DNA of 64,000 nt from Ctena decussata. Its lineage: Eukaryota; Mollusca; Bivalvia; Lucinida; Lucinidae. Position numbers and translations under genes: made by a program. Of this stretch, positions 57,452-64,000 are shown piece after piece. Numbering within the stretch: the first letter of the stretch is position 1; each line of letters starts with the position of its first letter. Under the pieces are notes generated by a model. It was not told the DNA's origin. It was given only the letters and a program-made list of their open reading frames with translations, and searched no databases. The stretch spans positions 15,266,460 to 15,330,459 of the forward strand of contig OZ022500.1 in assembly GCA_963989385.1 (NCBI GenBank). Direction: 5' to 3'.

Positions 57452-57899
57452 ATGTTCCTACTTCTGTATGTATTCTCTGCTCTTGAAGGAACTTTTTAAG
57501 ATTTTAATTTTACCTCAATGAAGCTGGTGTTGTGCCGTGTGGCGGCCGTAAAACGTCTCCCCGTACATCATCCATAGTGCAGATTATATTTTATTTACAT
57601 TCTTTGAGATCAGAGGATAGATTCTGAAAAATCTAACATTTGAGATCGATTTAGACTATTATTCTAGATAATCGTCTTTCATAGTATTTAGATCCTTTTG
57701 AAATTAATCAGTCTTTGAATCGACTGGCCAATTAAAATTAAGAAATTAGTATGCTTTTTTTCTGGTTTCGTCACCAGATATTGTCAGGGTCACTGACGAG
57801 GCTTTATTAGCCGAAACTACGTAGTCTGGCCCATGTTTCTACTTCTGTATGTATTCTCTGCTCTTGAAGGAATTTTTTAAGATTTTAATTTTGCATACT
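57412..57899 (+). mobile_element. Retrozyme-like unit, 381-bp period, about 1.3 units
   Basis: The 107 bases from 57412 recur from 57793 with few changes, each starting at a hammerhead core. The spacing equals one full unit between predicted cleavage sites (57445 and 57826). There is no open reading frame. Penelope-like terminal repeats are the alternative. Confidence 0.65.
57787..57832 (+). ncRNA. Hammerhead ribozyme, copy 2 (complete type I fold)
   Basis: Stem I GGGUCA (57787-57792) pairs all six bases with UGGCCC (57827-57832). The core is CUGACGA, stem II GGCU/AGCC closes a UUAUU loop, then GAAA, and a minimal stem III ACUAC/GUAGU leads to GUC. Cleavage is predicted after C57826. All invariant core positions are present. 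Confidence 0.9.
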
Positions 57900-58263
57900 G
57901 TGAACAAACTATCACTCTGATTTCGGACCTGTGGTTGGAAATACACACGGCGTCAAAAGTAAAGCACGACCTATTTTTTCCTGGAAAAAATTAGCGACGC
58001 ATCACTACCCATTGTTCTTAGATACACCCAACTAGGTTACTAGTAGATTTTTCTTTTATCAGGCACTGTCTAACGGAGGGCTTGGAACAGTTGCTTCATA
58101 CGCTTTGCAGAGTAGGATTCTAAACAACGTAGTGACATAATTATGATCTGTCAGAATTTAATAAGATTGCAATGTCACGCAAACGTCACTAAACACTTCA
58201 TCTAATGACGTTATAATTTTGGCTGACGTCGATGTTGCTCCACCTCACAGCACAGACTCGATC

Positions 58264-58349
58264 ACATCGAGGGTTGAGAATAAAAAGGGGCTATGTGCAT
58301 TTAAAATATATAAGGACATAGCTCCTTTTCATTCTCAACCCTCGACATG
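58264..58349. repeat. Hairpin with about 32-bp arms
   Basis: CATCGAGGGTTGAGAATAAA is complementary to TTCATTCTCAACCCTCGACATG-side sequence, continuing through GGGGCTATGT/ACATAGCTCC. Confidence 0.8.
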
Positions 58350-58450
58350 ACTGGTGGAAATGTTTTGCATCGCGAAATAAATTGCAAGCGTCATGAATCA
58401 ACTGCAAGAACGATTGTCATTTTAACCGAAGGCGATTGCAATAAAATATC

Positions 58451-58686
58451 AGCCGCGACACGACAAAACCAACAAAGTGGCATGTGCGCCCAGCGCAGAC
58501 TCAGATCAGCCTGGGCATCCGCCCAGTCTGATCAGAGTCTTCGCTGTCCGCATGGAGGTAGCTTAGATCCTTAGCTACCGTTTGAGCTCTCAACGAAGAG
58601 TCTGATCAAACTGGGCGGATGTCCAGGCTGATCTAAGTCTACACTGGGCGCACAACCACATTGTTGGTTTTCTCGTGTCGCGGCTC
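58451..58686. mobile_element. Double-hairpin MITE copy, TSD ATATC
   Basis: A complete copy flanked by ATATC at 58446-58450 and 58687-58691. Confidence 0.85.
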
Positions 58687-58767
58687 ATATCAATATTGCA
58701 TAATGTTTTGGAAGTTTCCTGGTAAAAGTGGCCGGACGGTCCAAGCAATCCATGGGCCGTATTCATA

Positions 58768-59281
58768 AAGCCACTTAAGTCGTTGCTATGCTAAATATCT
58801 AAGGCTAAATATCTATAAAGGAGATTCCCTACAACTATGAAATTTGGTCTGGAGGAACAGTCTTTGTAAGCCCCCCAGTAATTCATTACTGACCGTTCCA
58901 AGGCGGTAGTTCTGTTGTGGTTCTCTGTTGCCTGTTTTTGGTGTCAGAGTTTCTGTGATGTTTTACCTTATGTATGTTCTTATTATTTTTGGTTCGGTTT
59001 GGGTTGCTGAGTGGCCACCTTTTGGGAACAAGCTGCTCACTCGGTTGGCCATATGTTCTCTGTATCTTGATTATTTGTAATCTTAGTTGTTTCCTACTAT
59101 GGTTTGAGGGCTGGATTTGGATTTTGATTGTTTCAGTTCCTGGTCTTTGCATACTTTTTACTTTTTTTGTAAAACTGTTCCTCCAGAGCAAATTTCATAG
59201 TTGTATGGAATCTCCTTCAAAGAAATTTAGCCTTAGCAACAGCATAGCAACCACTTAAGTTGTTTTATGAATACGGCCCCA
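58768..59281. mobile_element. 514-bp MITE with about 105-bp TIRs
   Basis: GGGGCCGTATTCATAAA-type ends: GGGCCGTATTCATAAAGCCA at the left, and the complement ending AATACGGCCC at the right. The arms run through GGAGATTCC and TGGAGGAACAGT. It ends 22 bases beyond the Mab-21-like stop codon, so it probably forms part of that gene's 3' end. Confidence 0.8.
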
Positions 59282-59303
59282 TATCATTAAATACATATCC
59301 AAA

Positions 59304-61457
59304 CTATCTTCTATTGTGAATAAGGAACTGCAACATAACCATCATGTGATAAACAGCCCCATTGCTAACACTGGGATATTTCTTGAGAGACTGACGATAA
59401 ATTTCTTGTGCTTCGGAATATTCCCCTATAGCTGCGTAACAGTATCCTAGCAGATTATAGTCCCTGAATGATCGAACGGGATGATCGCAACCCTTAACGG
59501 ACTTTTCCAGATTTAATAGGGACTTGACGGATCGAAAGTAGTTACCCATGGACATTTCGTTGAGAAACATGAGCAAGTAGAAATAAATCACTGGATGTAG
59601 ACAGATAATGTCAACTGTCCGATTGGTCAGCAGAGCGCATTCTAATTTGAGAGGATAAGGCACAAACGCAGTGTCACCAGGCGCGAAAACCACGTCAAAT
59701 ATAGCATCGTTCATCGGGTTGCTGTCTTCGGAGCATGACATAAAATTTCCTTGCTCGATAAATCCAGTCTGATCCACCTGAACAGCAGTGGTCGAGGATG
59801 CGATACCAGTATAGTACAGCTGTTTGTCAGTAACATTCTGCATAATTTCCTCCAGAAGCGACGCCACAGCATGATGCTCTCCTTCTTGTAAAAGAAAAGT
59901 CGCCAGATAAAGTTTACCAGTTACGGCGTTGAATTCAGATCCAGTTTGAAACAGGTCTTTAGCGTCATTTACCATAGACATTTTCACAGAATCTTCTTTA
60001 GTCCTAGTAGCTAGTATAGCGAGTTCCATACCGGTTTTTATGTCCAGAAAGTGTTTCAGTATGTCTGTGTATTTGGAATCGAGTCTGTCAGTTTGTGCAC
60101 TGGTCACAGAATCGATGTTTCTCAGAAGTGGTCCTATCTGGGGATATTTTATCTCATGGGAAAGCTGGATATAAGACGTTTGTAAAGTATCGCACAGCAA
60201 CTTAAAATCTGCCTCAGCCTTGAGTTTCGGTACATCCATACAGTCAGCTATCATAATAAATGTTCTTAGATTCTGGGAGCAATTCCAAGCATCTTGTATA
60301 TTCTTCATCTTGATTATTTCCATTATTGGGTTCATTGAATCTGACAACAGAGCATCGATCTTATCTATCATTGCCAGTCTCTCTTTCTCTGCCTCGAATT
60401 TCGTTGAAAGTAAGTTTCTCCTTCTGTCAAAGAAGTGTTCTAAGTGCCTATTCCTTATCGCTTCCTTCAGTTCGGCAAGGCATGTTTGCACACGTTGTAG
60501 CAAGTTGGTTGGCGTCCACATGCCGTTCGCTGTATTTTCACATTGCCAAAACATGATTGTTTTCATGTGGTACGAGCTAAGCTGTTCGGGTGCAACGTTA
60601 TCAAGCTCTAACTTCAACAAACACTTCAGAATATAATAACATTGTAACTGTGTATCATTAAAGCTCCATACTAATTCTCTTTCTCCAAACAGGAAAGATA
60701 TTCTCCACTCTTCGGCTGAAAATCCAGACGTTGGATCCCCAACAGGCACAACATGACAGTCTTGCTGTCTAATACATTTTATTGTTCCCTCTGACGGCCA
60801 TCCATATCGCCGTTCCCTCGTACACCATTCTTGTGCGCCGAAAGGCCAATCGTCACATCTCAACGCATGTGCAACATCAGACTCAAGGTTTTGAACGGCA
60901 TACTCTGTCAAATCTTGTAATACAGTTGCACATGGACCGTGTCTATAATGGGTAGGAATATCTTTGATTTTAGATGCATGAAGAGACACAAAGTAATCAG
61001 CAAATTTCTGGCTTGATATTATCTGTTTTCCACACTCATTCTGTTGAACTAAACTGTCAACCTTTTGTACTATGGAAGAGAACATATCTCCACTGTCATC
61101 TACGCACTGAACTAGAGCGAGTCGAGTGAATCCTGGACGACATGCTTTAGTTTCCATTTCAACAATATTGCCACTGAAACCATCTTCTCTCCTCGGTGTC
61201 TCATAAACGTTGACGTTTGGCAAAACTTTCATACCATCCGAGTCACTCCATTGTGTTTTTGTACCCTCCGCATGACTGCCGCCTAGATGGAGAATAGATT
61301 CGTATGAGGAGACAGGCTCGACCAAGTCATGAAGACATAACGCGCTACTTTTACATAGGCTGGATCCGTAACTACTTTTTCCTTCCAAATAAAGCGCTGT
61401 GGAGGCAACAACAGATATCTGTGACAGTAAAAAAGGATCCACTGTCTCTGTGTGTTT
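59304..61457 (-). CDS. Mab-21/cGLR-like protein, large exon, 5' partial
   Basis: The exon opens after a CCGTTGTTTTTACAG acceptor and runs 717 codons to a stop. An in-frame stop upstream and no ATG before SDSDGM show that the N-terminus comes from another exon. The nucleotidyltransferase-like half contains GGSHAEGTKTQWSDSDGM (residues about 59-76), matching the GS and D-x-D activation-loop pattern of Mab-21/cGAS-like receptors. The helical half has HYRHGPC, EEWRISF, SSYHMKTIMFW and ELKEAIRNRHLEHFFDRRRN, all typical of Mab-21 domains. A helical C-terminal extension ends in a tetratricopeptide-like YNLLGYCYAAIGEYSEAQEI. Related receptors sense nucleic acid and make cyclic dinucleotides; many family members are inactive. 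The third catalytic acid is not identified, so activity is unknown. Confidence 0.88.
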   Translation of the reverse strand, partial: KHTETVDPFLLSQISVVASTALYLEGKSSYGSSLCKSSALCLHDLVEPVSSYESILHLGGSHAEGTKTQWSDSDGMKVLPNVNVYETPRREDGFSGNIVEMETKACRPGFTRLALVQCVDDSGDMFSSIVQKVDSLVQQNECGKQIISSQKFADYFVSLHASKIKDIPTHYRHGPCATVLQDLTEYAVQNLESDVAHALRCDDWPFGAQEWCTRERRYGWPSEGTIKCIRQQDCHVVPVGDPTSGFSAEEWRISFLFGERELVWSFNDTQLQCYYILKCLLKLELDNVAPEQLSSYHMKTIMFWQCENTANGMWTPTNLLQRVQTCLAELKEAIRNRHLEHFFDRRRNLLSTKFEAEKERLAMIDKIDALLSDSMNPIMEIIKMKNIQDAWNCSQNLRTFIMIADCMDVPKLKAEADFKLLCDTLQTSYIQLSHEIKYPQIGPLLRNIDSVTSAQTDRLDSKYTDILKHFLDIKTGMELAILATRTKEDSVKMSMVNDAKDLFQTGSEFNAVTGKLYLATFLLQEGEHHAVASLLEEIMQNVTDKQLYYTGIASSTTAVQVDQTGFIEQGNFMSCSEDSNPMNDAIFDVVFAPGDTAFVPYPLKLECALLTNRTVDIICLHPVIYFYLLMFLNEMSMGNYFRSVKSLLNLEKSVKGCDHPVRSFRDYNLLGYCYAAIGEYSEAQEIYRQSLKKYPSVSNGAVYHMMVMLQFLIHNRR

Positions 61458-61499
61458 CTGTAAAAACAACGGAATCTTAGACGGATGACTATATTAAAA

Positions 61500-61830
61500 T
61501 GATAAACAAAAATAAAAGCTAGAGAGTCACTTTTTCATCCTATAGTGGTCGGACAGGATCAAATATAAAAATCATTTTTATTTAAGAAAATGTAAAGGTA
61601 ATTAATTTCTTATATTGCAGACACATTTATTTTCAAGATTTCAAGATTCTCCAGATAAAGCAATAATTTTAAAAGTCACAAAGATACTTTTCTATTGTCT
61701 ATGCTGAACACCAACCAATTTCTGAATTTAAATTGGTTTAAATCTGCTTAAATGATAAGCTTTCTGTTGTGTATGAACATCAGCAGAATCTGTACCATGT
61801 CTTTATAGATAAAAAAACAAACAAAAAAAC
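61500..61830. other. AT-rich 5' flank or intron of Mab-21-like gene
   Basis: No convincing first exon was found here on the minus strand; it may lie further on or beyond the window. Confidence 0.4.
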
Positions 61831-62897
61831 TGACAGGGTATGGTATTCAGCCTTATGGGCCACCATGCGGAATATCAATGCAAATCTAGTTCGCGCAATT
61901 GAGCACCTATCTGACAAGGCTATAAGTGCAGTTCTTGCGCCATAGAGCACCTATCTGACAAGGCTACATGTGCAGTTCAGATGAATGGCAACACAAGATA
62001 ACAGCTGGAGTTAGGCAAGGATGCCTTCTCTCATCCACCCTCGCCAACATTTTTCTCGAAAGAATTATGTCTGATGCTCTGGAAGAACATGATGGGAAGG
62101 CTAGCATAGGCAGCAGAACAATTACCAATGTGCAGTTTGCCAATGACATTGACGCTCTTGGAACTAGAAGCCCTAGTTGAAAGTCTCGACAAAACCAGCA
62201 CAGGTATAAAATGGAGATATGTGCTGAGAAGATCAAGCTAACCACGGTCAAACAACGCCAACGACAACCAGAGAGAAACCAGGTTAAATGACAGAAGCTT
62301 GGAACTGTTACAAGCTTCAAGTACCTTGGAGTAATTGTCTCAGATGAAGGCTCAAAACCGGAGTTTCTCTCAAGGATTGAACAAGCCATTGCAGCTCTGA
62401 CAAAACTGAAGCCAATATGGAGAGATAACAACGTATCTCTTGGATCAAAGGTGAAACTGATGCACTCCATCGTCATATCCATATATCTGTATGCCTGTGA
62501 GTCATGGACCTTGACAGCTGAGTTAGCGAAAGGAACGAAGGCCCTTGAGATGAGGTGCCATCGAAGGTTACCGAACATTTCGTACAATGACCATGTCACA
62601 AATGAGGATGTTCGCAGAAAGATCCAATTAGCCATTGCAGAATATGATGAACCCCTGACCTTGGTCAAAAAACGGAAACTTAGATGGTTTGGCCACGTCA
62701 CGGCTCAAGGTCTTCTGGCTTAGCAAAGACAATTCTGCAGGGCACACTAAACGGAAAAGGAAGAAGAGGTGGACAGAAGAAGAGGTGGGAAGACAATATT
62801 AAGGAGTGGACCGGGATGGTTCGGCCATGCGGACGCTTTCTTGATAACTGGGATCTTCTCGAAAACATCAACAACAACAACAACAAAAAAATATAAT
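61831..62897 (+). pseudogene. Decayed non-LTR retrotransposon (reverse transcriptase tail)
   Basis: In order: SAL.ATMR-like start, NANLVRAIEHLSDKA (partly duplicated), GVRQGCLLSSTLANIFLERI, FANDIDAL (the catalytic FADD box changed to FAND), SDEGSKPEFLSRIEQ, YACESWTL, RRKIQLAIAEYDE, KLRWFGHV, KKRWEDNIKEWTGM. Frames change several times. It ends in ATCAACAACAACAACAAC, a short-repeat tail. Not functional. Confidence 0.85.
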
Positions 62898-63167
62898 GGC
62901 AATGTTTGAGACTTAAATGTGTGTATCAATGTGCGCCAGAAGAACATATAAGTTTTGGCATGAAGTTAAATTTAGGTCTGTGTTGACTGAAACATCAGCA
63001 GCTATCAAGAAAATGCTGAGCATATACTTAGTCATTTTATGCAAAACAATGTATGCAGGTAAAATACGCACCCGGTTTCGTTTGAAATCCATTTTCAATT
63101 AAAGAACTTCCTTGTTTCGATTAATCGATTAAAATATATGAGCCAATACAAGCACTAGATTAAAAAA

Positions 63168-63170
<3 letters not shown>
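62898..63170. other. Spacer without recognised gene
   Basis: AT-rich sequence between the LINE tail and the microsatellite. No splice-bounded frame noted. Confidence 0.4.

Positions 63171-63241
<71 letters not shown>
63171..63241. repeat. (TG)n(AG)n compound microsatellite
   Basis: About 24 TG units followed by about 12 AG units. Confidence 0.95.
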
Positions 63242-63242
<1 letters not shown>

Positions 63243-64000
63243 AGTAAAATTAGTAGATGAAAATTTGCGGAAATTATGGAAAACGCCACCACTTAGGCTT
63301 CTGGGTTAAATTACACTGAAACTGAGCACTGTCTGTAACATACATTGGAGACTGTAGTGGAGGAGTTATTGCTGTGGCTTTACTGTACATGAACACTTTA
63401 AAGCTAAACTATGCACTTTAAAATGTTATTAAACAAAAGAGCATATTTTATTTACGAAACAATATTTGCTGTATAAGACCACGATAAGAATGTTGGTAGG
63501 CTGTTATTTTGTTTGTGCCACCTGGGAAAAAATATTGCGCAATTGTAACCAACGCTTTATTGTATATGTTATTTCTTTATCGAAATTAATAAACTCCAAA
63601 GATAAAAAAAAAAGTTTCAGTCATAATATTCAATCATTATACAGCCCCTCTTCATTACGTTCATGCGTGTAGAGTTCAAAGAAAAAGTGTCTAGTAGTAG
63701 TGCTACTACTTTATGAACTATTACTAATACTACTACTACAGCTACCACTACTTCTGCTACTACTACCACTAAATAAACAGCAACGACTACTTCTTTACTG
63801 CCGACACTCATTCTTCTTATTATTATTATTTATAATTATTATCTAAATTTTTTACTTAAAACATTTTGAGCAATTTTAGATAAAGACAGTTGTTTTAACC
63901 CGACTGATATAAAAAGTCCAAAAAACAGTTGTTTCAAAGTGTGCTTTCAGTATGTTTTTTTTAGTTAGTCATATTCAATTTATATCTTATATCTGATTTT
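63242..64000. other. Spacer without recognised gene
   Basis: AT-rich, with an impure TAC/TAG trinucleotide patch at 63690-63775. Nothing else recognised. Confidence 0.4.

Noticed and set aside
58886..59191. Minus-strand frame of 101 codons rich in Lys, Arg and Asn
   Set aside because: It lies between the TIRs of a 514-bp MITE, has low-complexity composition and no recognisable family.
61964..62701. Minus-strand open frame of 245 codons
   Set aside because: It is the antisense shadow of the decayed LINE reverse transcriptase, which shows recognisable RT motifs on the plus strand.

Overview
The window looks like nuclear DNA from a mollusc, most likely a bivalve. It is AT-rich and intron-rich and is crowded with short non-autonomous transposons, tRNA-derived SINEs, LINE tails, satellites and simple repeats. 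A large Mab-21-type protein of the class expanded in molluscs also fits. The species cannot be fixed from the sequence alone. No bacterial-style operons, rRNA genes or CRISPR arrays were seen.

Three protein-coding genes can be built from reading frames, splice sites and matching intron phases. (1) A plus-strand gene at 713-11047 has five exons, its 5' end lies outside the window, and it encodes a METTL24-like methyltransferase (Methyltransf_22 type). (2) A minus-strand gene at 52165-35480 has six exons that add up to exactly 999 nt (332 aa plus stop). It encodes a beta-1,4-galactosyltransferase-like type II membrane protein in which all three expected metal ligands are replaced. (3) A large minus-strand exon at 61457-59304 encodes 717 residues of a Mab-21/cGLR-like protein; its first exon is not identified. 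A possible orphan terminal exon lies at 19686-19922.

Layout: 1-11.6 kb holds the METTL24-like gene with MITEs, a SINE and a Tc1/mariner-like relic in its introns. 11.9-20.5 kb holds inverted-repeat elements and a long repeat with 145-bp tandem units split by a SINE. 20.5-26.4 kb is a very large CAGCTG/CAGCAG-rich array including an 85-bp satellite, ending in an (AT)n run. 26.6-31.3 kb is a 206-bp satellite interrupted by a 3.4-kb terminal-inverted-repeat element that itself contains a LINE tail triplicated in tandem. 32.2-34.8 kb holds GATATC-rich repeats and a 500-bp MITE. 35.5-52.2 kb is the galactosyltransferase-like gene, whose introns carry an exon-derived minisatellite, a 3.6-kb inverted-repeat element and many MITEs. 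52.3-56.4 kb holds a nested palindrome, SINEs and two more GATATC-type arrays. 56.7-59.3 kb holds MITEs, a decayed reverse transcriptase and two hammerhead ribozymes exactly 381 bp apart. 59.3-64 kb holds the Mab-21-like gene and a decayed LINE.

The most notable observations are the tandem hammerhead ribozymes (retrozyme-like), a minisatellite apparently made from an exon/donor-site junction of the galactosyltransferase-like gene, and that protein's loss of metal ligands. The three genes show no obvious functional link to one another; the region reads as ordinary genes embedded in mobile DNA.
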